From: Streptomyces misionensis
Lineage (GTDB): Bacteria > Actinomycetota > Actinomycetes > Streptomycetales > Streptomycetaceae
DNA: 63,158 bases
NCBI RefSeq assembly: GCF_007896895.1
Contig: NZ_VOGW01000016.1
Span: forward strand, 88,054 to 151,211
Direction: 5' to 3'
Position numbers and translations under genes: made by a program. Below the pieces are notes generated by a model that was not told the origin of the DNA, ran no database searches, and saw nothing but the letters and a program-made list of their open reading frames with translations. Positions within the stretch are counted from its first letter, which is position 1, and each line of letters starts with the position of its first letter. Below are positions 56,174-63,158 of the stretch, piece by piece.

Positions 56174-57073
56174 TCACTTGCCGCCGACGCCCATCAGGCC
56201 GCCCACCAGCGCGCGGCGGGCCACCAGGTAGACGGCGAAGATCGGGATGCCGGAGAGGACGACCGAGGAGAGCAGGGCGGGGATGTTCACGCCGAACTGG
56301 CTCATGTAGGTGAACAGACCGAGGGTCAGCACGCGCGGCCCCTCGGACTGGGTGAAGATCAGCGGGAAGAGGAAGCCGTTCCAGGCCTGGAGCGCCGAGT
56401 AGATCACCACGGTGCTGATGCCGCCCTTGGACATCGGGATGACCAGCTGGAACAGCATCCGGGTGGGCGAGGCGCCGTCCAGGGCCATCGCCTCGTACAC
56501 CTCCTCGGAGATGTCCCGCATGGTGCCGGTGAGGACCAGGATGGCCACCGGCATGGCGAACGCGGCCGTCGGCAGGATGATCGCGAGCAGGCTGTCGTAG
56601 AGGTTCAGCTTGGTGATCATCAGGTACAGCGGTACGACGACCGCCTGCGCCGGGATGGCGACACCGAGCAGGAACACCCGGAAGGCGGCCCCCGACCAGA
56701 AGCCGCGGGTGCGCACGGCGACGTAGGAGAGCGGTACGCACAGCACCAGCACGATCACCACGACGGCCGCCGCCGCCAGCACGGTGTTCCACAGGAGGTG
56801 GAAGAAGGAGTTGTGCAGCACGGTGCTGTAGTTGGACCAGGTCGGACTGCCGGGCGGCTTCAGGGCGTTGTGGCCCAGCGCCTGGTCCTGCGGGGTGAGC
56901 GAGGCCGAGATCATCGCGTAGATCGGGACGATGACGACGACCAGCCAGACGAAGGAGCCGAGGCCGGCCAGCGGATTGGGCCGCTGGGTCCAGTGCCGGC
57001 GGCGTCGCCCGTCCGGCCGGGCCGCGGGCGCGGCGCCGGTCTTCACGGGGTGGGGCAGCGTGTCGTGAGACAC
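56174..57073 (-). CDS. bxlG: sugar ABC transporter permease, MalG-like
   Basis: 299 residues from GTG 57073. Six membrane helices after a basic cytoplasmic lead; the EAA loop EEVYEAMALDGASPTRMLFQ docks the ATPase, and GLMGVGGK ends the protein. No ATPase gene is present: such actinobacterial sugar importers share MsiK, encoded elsewhere. Four bases after the partner permease. Symbol by analogy with the bxl locus. Confidence 0.8.
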   Translation of the reverse strand: MSHDTLPHPVKTGAAPAARPDGRRRRHWTQRPNPLAGLGSFVWLVVVIVPIYAMISASLTPQDQALGHNALKPPGSPTWSNYSTVLHNSFFHLLWNTVLAAAAVVVIVLVLCVPLSYVAVRTRGFWSGAAFRVFLLGVAIPAQAVVVPLYLMITKLNLYDSLLAIILPTAAFAMPVAILVLTGTMRDISEEVYEAMALDGASPTRMLFQLVIPMSKGGISTVVIYSALQAWNGFLFPLIFTQSEGPRVLTLGLFTYMSQFGVNIPALLSSVVLSGIPIFAVYLVARRALVGGLMGVGGK

Positions 57074-57077
57074 CTCG

Positions 57078-57992
57078 TCACATTCCTTCCCGGGTACTGC
57101 GCATCGCGCCGAAGCCGGACAGCCGTACCAGCAGCAGCGACAGCGCGGTCGCGGCCACCACCAGGAAGGAGGCGATGGCGCTGGCGTAGCCGAAGTCGTA
57201 GCTCTTGAAACCGGCCTCGTACATCAGGTACGGCACGATCGCCGTGTCGGTGCCGGGGCCGCCCTGGGTGAGGATCAGGACGGTCTCGAAATAGGTCAGC
57301 GAGCCGACGATCATCAGCACGCCGGAGGTGGTCGCGGTGTTGCGCAGCTGGGGCAGCGTGATGGAGAAGAACTGGCGGTAGCGGCCGGCGCCGTCGATGG
57401 CCGCCGCCTGGTAGAGGACCTCGGGGATCTGCCGGGCCCCGCCCTGGTAGATCAGGGTGTGGAAGGGGATGAACTGCCAGCCGCCGACGAACACGATGGC
57501 GAGGAAGGCGCCGTTGGTGGAGCCGAGGGTGTCGCCGGGCATGATGCCGAAGTTGGGGTCGAGCAGGGCGTAGAACAGCAGCGAGATCGCCGTCGAGGAC
57601 AGCAGGAACGGCACGAAGAAGACCGCCGACAGGATCGCGCGGTTGCGCTGCCGGCCCGCCGCCCAGACGCCGAGCAGCAGCGAGACCACCGTCTGGAAGG
57701 CCCAGCTGACCACCGTGAGCAGCACGGTGACCGTGAGGGACTGGGTGAGCCGGCCGTCCTCGAACAGCTTCTGCCAGTTGGCGAGGCCCGCCGGCTGGGG
57801 GTTGCCGAGACCGTTCCACTTGGTGAAGGAGAGGCCGAAGGCCAGCACCATGGGGACGATGGCGAAGAAGGCGAAGAACAGCACGGCGGGCAGGGCCAGC
57901 GCGGCGTGCGGGCGGCCGGCGTTCGCCCCGGCGCTCCGGCGCGGGCGGCCCGCGCCGGAGCGCGAGCCGCCCTTGGTCACGCTGATGCTCAC
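57078..57992 (-). CDS. bxlF: sugar ABC transporter permease, MalF-like
   Basis: 304 residues from GTG 57992, overlapping the binding-protein stop by 4 bases (GTGA). Six membrane helices; the EAA loop is [20 protein letters not shown]. The first helix carries [20 protein letters not shown]. Forms the channel with the next permease. Symbol by analogy with the bxl locus. Confidence 0.8.
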   Translation of the reverse strand: MSISVTKGGSRSGAGRPRRSAGANAGRPHAALALPAVLFFAFFAIVPMVLAFGLSFTKWNGLGNPQPAGLANWQKLFEDGRLTQSLTVTVLLTVVSWAFQTVVSLLLGVWAAGRQRNRAILSAVFFVPFLLSSTAISLLFYALLDPNFGIMPGDTLGSTNGAFLAIVFVGGWQFIPFHTLIYQGGARQIPEVLYQAAAIDGAGRYRQFFSITLPQLRNTATTSGVLMIVGSLTYFETVLILTQGGPGTDTAIVPYLMYEAGFKSYDFGYASAIASFLVVAATALSLLLVRLSGFGAMRSTREGM

Positions 57993-59326
57993 TTCAGCCC
58001 CTGGAGCGCCGAGACGAACTGGCTGGGCGAGGACTTGCCGACGAACAGCTTGTTGACCTCGGTGAGCATCGGCGTCGACACGTTCGGGTCGACGGCCTGG
58101 TCCCAGCTCAGCGTGAACGCCGGGGCCTGCTGCACCATCTGGTACTGGAACTTGGCGAACTCGGGGTTGGGCGAGGCGTCGAGCAGCTTCTCGGCGTTGG
58201 CCGTGGTCGGGATGGCACCGATGGCCACCAGTTCCTTGGCGTACGTCTCCGAGGCGCAGTCGCGCAGGAAGGCGATCGCGGCGTCCTTGTTGGACGTACG
58301 GGCGTTGACCGACCAGTAGTTGGTGGGGTTGCCGACGACGTTGCGGATGTCGCCCGCGCCGCCCTCGATCGTCGGGAACGCGGTCCAGCCCAGCTCCTTG
58401 CGGGCGAAGTCCGGGAACTTGCCGAGCTGGGTGTTGTACTCCCAGGAGCCCATCAGGTGCATCGCGGCCTTGCCCTTGGCGAACACGGCCGGGGCGCCGC
58501 CGTTGGTGTAGGCGACCGAGCTGAAGCCCTTGCCGAAGGCGCCGTCGTCGATGAGCTGCTTGACCGTCTGGGCGGCCTTGAGGACGGCCGGGTCGCCCCA
58601 GCCGGAGGCGTCGCCGTTCTTGATCCGGTCGAAGACCTGGGGGCCGCCGATCCGGTCGACCAGGTACTCCAGCCACATCAGCTCGGGCCAGATGTCCGCG
58701 CCGCCCAGCGCGAACGGGGTGATCCCGGCCCGCTTGAGCTTCTTGTTGATGTCGAGCAGCTGGTCCCAGGTGGTGGGCGGCTGGAGCTTCTGCTCGGCGA
58801 AGAGGGTCTTGTTGTAGAAGAGGATCACGGGCTGCATGCCGCGCATCGGTATGCCGTACTTGCGCCCGCCCAGGCCGCCCGCCGTGAGTACCGAGGGCAG
58901 GAAGCCGCTCTTCAGCACCGGGTCCGACTCGATGATGTCGGTGAGGTCCACCAACTGCTTGGCGTCCCGGTAGGCCTTGATGGAGCCGCCGCCCCAGTTG
59001 AAGAAGATGTCGGGCGCGTTGGGGGAGCCCATCGCGGTGCGCAGCTTCGTCGGGTACTCCGAGCCGGGCACCTTCTCCAGCTTGATCTTGCCCTTGGCCT
59101 TCTTCGCGGCGGCCGACGCGTTGAACCGGTCGATCGCCTGGACCTGGACCTTGGCGTCACCGTCGCCGTATACGAAGGCGGTGAGCGTGCCCCCGCCCCC
59201 GGAACCCCCGGAGGAGCCGCAGGCCGTGAGTCCGGCGGTTCCGGCGGTGACGAGTGTGGTGGCAGCGGCGCCGAGCACCCAGCGCCTGCTGAACGTGTGC
59301 CCGCCGTTGGACGTGGTGGACTCCAT
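57989..59326 (-). CDS. bxlE: sugar ABC transporter substrate-binding lipoprotein
   Basis: 445 residues from ATG 59326. The signal peptide has a twin-arginine ([13 protein letters not shown]) and a lipobox ending TAC (Cys near 36), so it may be Tat-exported and lipidated. The mature part is a family 1 sugar-binding fold ([44 protein letters not shown]). First gene of the four-gene operon; divergent from the LacI regulator. The sugar is inferred from the GH3 gene: a xylo- or gluco-oligosaccharide. Confidence 0.88.
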   Translation of the reverse strand: MESTTSNGGHTFSRRWVLGAAATTLVTAGTAGLTACGSSGGSGGGGTLTAFVYGDGDAKVQVQAIDRFNASAAAKKAKGKIKLEKVPGSEYPTKLRTAMGSPNAPDIFFNWGGGSIKAYRDAKQLVDLTDIIESDPVLKSGFLPSVLTAGGLGGRKYGIPMRGMQPVILFYNKTLFAEQKLQPPTTWDQLLDINKKLKRAGITPFALGGADIWPELMWLEYLVDRIGGPQVFDRIKNGDASGWGDPAVLKAAQTVKQLIDDGAFGKGFSSVAYTNGGAPAVFAKGKAAMHLMGSWEYNTQLGKFPDFARKELGWTAFPTIEGGAGDIRNVVGNPTNYWSVNARTSNKDAAIAFLRDCASETYAKELVAIGAIPTTANAEKLLDASPNPEFAKFQYQMVQQAPAFTLSWDQAVDPNVSTPMLTEVNKLFVGKSSPSQFVSALQGLK

Positions 59327-59338
59327 TGACCCTGGCCT

Positions 59339-59354
59339 CTCGCAATGTTTCGAG
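59339..59354. promoter_or_regulatory. candidate LacI-family operator 1
   Basis: CTCGCAATGTTTCGAG is a 16-bp inverted repeat with one mismatch, 13 bases upstream of the binding-protein ATG. Its TTTCG arm matches the CGAAA-N-TTTCG type sites of Bxl-like repressors. Confidence 0.45.
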
Positions 59355-59365
59355 TTGGGTTCCGA

Positions 59366-59380
59366 ATGTTCCGGGAACGT
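59366..59380. promoter_or_regulatory. candidate LacI-family operator 2
   Basis: ATGTTCCGGGAACGT is an odd-centred palindrome with one mismatch, in the divergent interval between the binding-protein and regulator genes. Confidence 0.35.
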
Positions 59381-59432
59381 ATGGCGGAAGAGGGGCTTCG
59401 TCAAGGGGTCGCGCAGGGATACGATCGCGGAC

Positions 59433-60464
59433 ATGAAGCCTGGGAAGCCCGCAGAAGCGCAGACCGCGACGCTCGCCGAGATCGCCCGAGAGGCCGGGGT
59501 GTCCGCTCCGACTGTTTCGAAGGTCCTCAACGGCAGAGCCGATGTCGCGCCCTCGACCCGTACCCGCGTCGAGGAGCTGCTGCGCGCCCACGGCTACCGG
59601 CGCCGGCGTGCCGAGGCCTCCCGCTCGCCACTGATCGACCTGGTCTTCCACGAGCTGGAGAGCGCCTGGGCGATGGAGGTCATCCGGGGCGTGGAGAACG
59701 TGGCGCAGTCGGCCGGCCTGAGCGTGGTGCTGTCCGAGTCGGCGGGGCGGCTCACCCCCGGCCGCTCCTGGGCCGACCAGGTCGCCGCCCGCCGCCCGCA
59801 CGGGGTGGTGCTGGTCCTGTCCGAACTGGACCAGGGCCAGCAGGCGTTGCTGACCAGCAGATCCATCCCGTTCGTGGTGGTGGACCCGGCCGGCGACCCG
59901 GGCCCGGACGTGCCGTCCATCGGCGCCACCAACTGGCAGGGCGGCCTGGCCGCCACCCGCCATCTGGTCGAGCTGGGCCACACCCGGATCGGCGCCATCA
60001 GCGGCCCCACCCGGATGATGTGCAGCCGTGCCCGGATCGACGGCTACCGCGCCGCCCTGGAGACGGCCGGGCTGCCCGTCGACCCCGCGCTCATCCTGGG
60101 CGGGGACTTCCATCACGAGGCCGGCTACCGCCTGGGCCTGGAGCTGCTGCGCCGTCCCGACCGGCCCACCGCGATCTTCGCGGGCAACGACCTCCAGGCG
60201 CTCGGCCTGTACGAGGCCGCCCGTGAGCTGGGGCTGCGCATCCCGGAGGACCTCAGCGTCGTCGGCTTCGACGATCTGCCGGTGGCCCGCTGGGTGGGTC
60301 CGCCGCTGACGACCGTACGGCAGCCGCTGACCGAGATGGCCGAGGCCGCGGCCCGGCTGGTGCTCGAACTGGGCAGTGCCCAGGAGGAACGGGCCGCGAC
60401 CCGGCTGGAGTTGGCCACGAGCCTGGTGGTGCGGTCGAGCACGGCCGCGCGGCCGACGGGGTGA
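59433..60464 (+). CDS. bxlR: LacI-family transcriptional regulator
   Basis: 343 residues from ATG 59433. N-terminal DNA-binding domain [20 protein letters not shown] (12-31) with hinge helix; the effector-binding domain follows ([60 protein letters not shown]). Divergent from the sugar operon, with paired palindromes between them, so it should repress that operon until the imported sugar binds. Symbol by analogy with the bxl locus. Confidence 0.85.
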   Translation: MKPGKPAEAQTATLAEIAREAGVSAPTVSKVLNGRADVAPSTRTRVEELLRAHGYRRRRAEASRSPLIDLVFHELESAWAMEVIRGVENVAQSAGLSVVLSESAGRLTPGRSWADQVAARRPHGVVLVLSELDQGQQALLTSRSIPFVVVDPAGDPGPDVPSIGATNWQGGLAATRHLVELGHTRIGAISGPTRMMCSRARIDGYRAALETAGLPVDPALILGGDFHHEAGYRLGLELLRRPDRPTAIFAGNDLQALGLYEAARELGLRIPEDLSVVGFDDLPVARWVGPPLTTVRQPLTEMAEAAARLVLELGSAQEERAATRLELATSLVVRSSTAARPTG

Positions 60465-60477
60465 TCGAAATTTTCGA
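60465..60477. promoter_or_regulatory. candidate Bxl-type operator 3
   Basis: TCGAAATTTTCGA is a perfect 6+1+6 palindrome directly after the LacI stop and 100 bases before the LytR-type gene. It matches the CGAAA-N-TTTCG form best of the three. Confidence 0.45.
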
Positions 60478-60579
60478 AGCCGGTTCCGGGGGGTCGGCCA
60501 TGAGAATTCCCGAAGAAAACCAAATCGTGATGCTTCAACTAACGGTCCGCTAATAATTCGGACTTACGTTCCTGTCGTG

Positions 60580-61626
60580 ATGCGACACGAGGAGCACGGC
60601 GACGCGGGCATACGCGTGCGCCGGCGATCGAGAACGCTGCGGATCGCCGGTCTCACCCTGGCGACCGCCCTGGTGCTGGCCACGGCCACCGCGGGCTATG
60701 CCTACTGGCACCTCAACCACAACATCAGGGGCGTCGACATCAACAGCGCGCTCGGCGACGACCGTCCGGCGCCCGCCCCGGCCCCGAGCGCCTCCTCGGC
60801 CGCCGCCCCGCTCCCGGCCGGCGCCCTGAACATCCTGGTCCTCGGCTCGGACTCGCGCAGCGGCGCGGCCGACAGGGAGCTGGGCGGCGGTGACAGCGAG
60901 GGCGCCCGCTCGGACACCGCGATGGTGGTGCACATCGACCCGGGCCGCACCGCCGCCACGGTGGTCAGCATCCCGCGCGACACCCTCGTCACCCGCCCGT
61001 CCTGCCCACTGCCGTCCGGGGGCGAAACGGCGCCGGCGTACGGCTCGATGTTCAACAGCGCCTTCTCGGTGGGCGGTCCGGTGTGCGCGGTGAAGACGGT
61101 CGAGTCGGTCACCGGGGTGCGCATGGACCACTTCGTCGAGATCGACTTCGCCGGTTTCGCCAGGCTGGTGGACGCGCTCGGCGGGGTGGACGTCACCACG
61201 GGCCAGGACATCGACGACGACAAGAGCCACCTCCATCTGAAGGCCGGCCCCCATCATCTCGACGGCAAGCAGGCGCTGGCCCTCGCCCGCACCCGGCACG
61301 GCATCGGCGACGGCAGCGACCTGGGCCGCATAGGCCTCCAACAGCTCCTGGTGAAGGCCCTGTTGGAGCGGATCTCCGGCACGGACCTGCTCACCGACCC
61401 GGCCAAGCTCTACCAGGTTGCCGACGCGGTCACCGCGAGCATCACCACCGACACCGGCCTGGACTCGCTCGCCGAACTGACCGAACTGGGCCGGAGCCTG
61501 AAGGGGCTGACCGCCGGCCGGGTGAAGACGGTGATGATGCCGGTCGTCCAGGCGCCCTCGGACCCCAACCGGGTGATCGCCAAGGAGCCGGACGCGCAGG
61601 ACCTGTGGACGTCCCTGCGCCGTTGA
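60580..61626 (+). CDS. LytR-CpsA-Psr family protein
   Basis: 348 residues from ATG 60580; GTG 60577 is one codon earlier, and no clear ribosome site is visible. Membrane helix at about 21-42, then an Ala/Pro linker and the LCP domain: NILVLGSDSRSG, ARSDTAMVVHIDP, VSIPRDTLV, FVEIDFAGFARLVDALGGVDV, and LALARTRHGIGDGSDLGRIGLQQ. The Asp and Arg residues that bind the polyprenyl pyrophosphate are present. LCP enzymes attach teichoic acid-like polymers to peptidoglycan at the outer membrane face. A possible Bxl-type operator is upstream. Confidence 0.92.
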   Translation: MRHEEHGDAGIRVRRRSRTLRIAGLTLATALVLATATAGYAYWHLNHNIRGVDINSALGDDRPAPAPAPSASSAAAPLPAGALNILVLGSDSRSGAADRELGGGDSEGARSDTAMVVHIDPGRTAATVVSIPRDTLVTRPSCPLPSGGETAPAYGSMFNSAFSVGGPVCAVKTVESVTGVRMDHFVEIDFAGFARLVDALGGVDVTTGQDIDDDKSHLHLKAGPHHLDGKQALALARTRHGIGDGSDLGRIGLQQLLVKALLERISGTDLLTDPAKLYQVADAVTASITTDTGLDSLAELTELGRSLKGLTAGRVKTVMMPVVQAPSDPNRVIAKEPDAQDLWTSLRR

Positions 61627-61647
61627 CCCCCGGGCCGGGTCCCGCCG

Positions 61648-62841
61648 TCAGGGGCCGGCGGGCGGCCGGGCGGGCCCGCCGATCAGCATCGTCGGCGCGC
61701 CCGCGACCCGGGTCAGGAACACCGTCGCCGCGTTCGGCCCCTGCGGCTTGACCTTCCGGCGCAGCTCCTCCGGCTCGACCGCCGACCCGCGCTTCTTCAC
61801 GGTCAGCGTGCCGACCTCGCGCTCGCGCAGCAGCGCTTTCAACTTCTTCACGTTGAAGGGCAGCCGGTCGGTGATCTCGTAGGCGGTGGCGTACGGCGTG
61901 GGGTGCAGCGCGTCGGCGGTGACGTAGGCGATGGTCTCGTCCAGGAGCCCCCCGCCGACCTCCTCGGCCACCTCGGCGACCAGATGCGCGCGGATCACGG
62001 CGCCGTCCGGCTCGTACAGGAACGCCCCCACCGGCCGCACCCGGGGGTCCGGCAGGCCCCGCCCGAGCAGGGTGCGCGGGCCGGGCAGCAGGGTGGCGCG
62101 CACCGCGCCCGGCGACCCCGTGCCGAACCAGAGCACCGCCTCCTTCACATCGCCGCCGTCGGAGATCCACTCGGCCTCGGCCTCCGGGGGCACCGCCTCG
62201 TGCGGCACGCCCGGGGCGATCTTCAGCGCGGCGTGCGGCGCCCGGCGCGCGGCGGACACCGCCCACGACAGGGGCGGCGAGTACGCCTCGGGATCGAAGA
62301 TCCGCCCGCCGCCCCTCGCCGACGTGCCCCGCCGCGCGGGGTCCACGAACACGGCGTCGTACCCGGCGGTGTCCACCTCGGTGACGTCGGCCTCACGCAC
62401 CTCGATCAGCCCGGCGAGCCCGAGGGCCTCGGCGTTCGCCCGTGCCACGGCCGCCGTCAGCGGGTCCCGGTCCACGGCGAGCACCCGGATGCCGGCCCGC
62501 GCCAGCGCGACGGCGTCCCCGCCGATCCCGCAGCACAGGTCCGCCACCGAGGTCACCCCGAGATCGGTCAGCCGCCGCGCCCGGTACGCCGCCACGCTCG
62601 CCCGCGTCGACTGCTCGACCCCGTTCGGGGTGAAGAACATCCGCTCCGCGTCCGCCGCCGCGAACTTGGCCGCCGCCCGCTGCCGCAGCCGGGCCTGGCC
62701 GAGCGCGGCCGACACCAGGTCGGCGGGGTGGTCGCGGCGCAGCCGGGTGGCGACGGCCAGTTCGTCGGCCGGGGCGGTGCCGCGGACCTCTTCGAGGAGG
62801 GCCCGGCCTTCGGGGGTGAGGAGGGGAGCGAGGTCGTTCAC
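61648..62841 (-). CDS. class I SAM-dependent methyltransferase, THUMP-like C terminus
   Basis: 397 residues if started at GTG 62841 (NDLAPLLTPEGRALL); a longer form from ATG 62934 is possible but its extra part is Arg-rich. SAM loop VADLCCGIGGDAVALARAG, then VLAVDRDPLTAAVARANAEAL and FVDPARRG; the last 90 residues (VTADALHPTPYATAYEI; LPFNVKKLKALLRE) are the THUMP-like domain seen in these actinobacterial enzymes, suggesting an RNA substrate. Convergent with the LCP gene. Confidence 0.85.
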   Translation of the reverse strand: MNDLAPLLTPEGRALLEEVRGTAPADELAVATRLRRDHPADLVSAALGQARLRQRAAAKFAAADAERMFFTPNGVEQSTRASVAAYRARRLTDLGVTSVADLCCGIGGDAVALARAGIRVLAVDRDPLTAAVARANAEALGLAGLIEVREADVTEVDTAGYDAVFVDPARRGTSARGGGRIFDPEAYSPPLSWAVSAARRAPHAALKIAPGVPHEAVPPEAEAEWISDGGDVKEAVLWFGTGSPGAVRATLLPGPRTLLGRGLPDPRVRPVGAFLYEPDGAVIRAHLVAEVAEEVGGGLLDETIAYVTADALHPTPYATAYEITDRLPFNVKKLKALLREREVGTLTVKKRGSAVEPEELRRKVKPQGPNAATVFLTRVAGAPTMLIGGPARPPAGP

Positions 62842-62932
62842 CGGGACATTGTGGGCCAGTCGGTGGACGGTGCGCCCGCGGGCGGCGTTGTCGGCCCGGA
62901 TACGGGGGCCGGGCCTGCGAAGATCCAGCACC

Positions 62933-63158
62933 ATGCGACTAGTAGTACACAACGACAAAAGTCGGGCACGGGGTGGTGCGTGCCGGGCGCGGCGGCGGGG
63001 CCTCGTCCTCGGCTGCGGTGCCGCGGTCCTCGCCTCCACCGCCCTCGTCACCGGCTGCTCGGATTCCGGCTCCCACGCCCCCCGCCCGGCCGCGGGCCAG
63101 GCCGGCGCCGCCGCCCACGCCCCGGACGCCCGGGCCGCGCAGGCCGCGGAACACGCCC
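62933..63158 (+). CDS. putative lipoprotein, 3' end outside window
   Basis: 75 residues visible from ATG 62933, open at the right edge. Arg-rich start, hydrophobic stretch GLVLGCGAAVLASTALVTGC with lipobox LVTGC, then an Ala/Pro/His-rich linker. The mature domain is not in the window. Divergent from the methyltransferase. Confidence 0.6.
   Translation, partial: MRLVVHNDKSRARGGACRARRRGLVLGCGAAVLASTALVTGCSDSGSHAPRPAAGQAGAAAHAPDARAAQAAEHA

Overview
The window is chromosomal DNA of a Streptomyces or a very close relative. The evidence is very high GC, frequent GTG starts, the str operon followed by the S10/spc/alpha ribosomal clusters without rpsD, a whiJ-type regulator set (HATPase, XRE-DUF5753, DUF397), a 140-residue L23 with a basic N-terminal extension, an S3 with a long basic/Ala-rich tail, and dispersed repeats that I recognise from streptomycete genomes.

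Layout. (1) 1-4896, minus strand: a four-gene accessory cluster transcribed towards the left edge: a Crp/Fnr regulator with an intact cyclic-nucleotide pocket, a class III cyclase-like protein, a degenerate-NTPase/alpha-solenoid protein and an SPFH-like protein cut by the window edge. The cyclase-like and solenoid proteins share a nearly identical Gly-rich motif of about 27 residues that resembles prokaryotic amyloid-signalling (RHIM-like) motifs, and a Crp-type box lies in front of the cyclase gene. This is the best candidate for an undescribed signalling or conflict system. (2) 4897-9803: str operon rpsL-rpsG-fusA-tuf with promoter, leader hairpin and strong terminator. (3) 9938-18150: accessory island with anchored proteins of unknown function, a YrhB/Imm35-like protein with a possible papain-like toxin domain, a frameshifted remnant, a whiJ-like module, and an ESX-type pair (WXG-like protein plus DUF1023 alpha/beta hydrolase) followed by a lipoprotein. 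(4) 18151-35828: S10, spc and alpha clusters with secY, adk, map, infA, rplQ and truA. Several leaders and terminators can be read from the DNA. (5) 35844-46456: an anchored protein, rplM-rpsI, glmM, a frameshifted DUF389 gene, coaA, glmS, an SDR, acpS and the NAD(P)HX repair gene: cell-wall precursor and cofactor metabolism. (6) 46457-53270: a tandem 57-bp repeat, alr, an alpha/beta hydrolase, tsaE, a small ORF behind a palindrome, a Cys-less L,D-transpeptidase-like protein, and tsaB-rimI-tsaD (t6A tRNA modification). (7) 53273-53453: a self-contained transcription unit (promoter, tRNA-like cloverleaf with encoded CCA and UCC anticodon, terminator). The tRNA has abnormal anticodon-loop and T-loop bases, so it may be a non-decoding tRNA-Gly. 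(8) 53455-60477: a membrane-protein remnant, then a bxl-type sugar operon (substrate-binding protein, two permeases, GH3 glycosidase) with a divergent LacI regulator and candidate operators. (9) 60577-63158: LytR-CpsA-Psr protein, THUMP-like methyltransferase, and the start of a lipoprotein cut by the right edge.

Most of the window is conserved core genome. Novelty is concentrated in blocks 1, 3 and 7. All functional calls rest on reading sequence and motifs by eye; no database search was possible.
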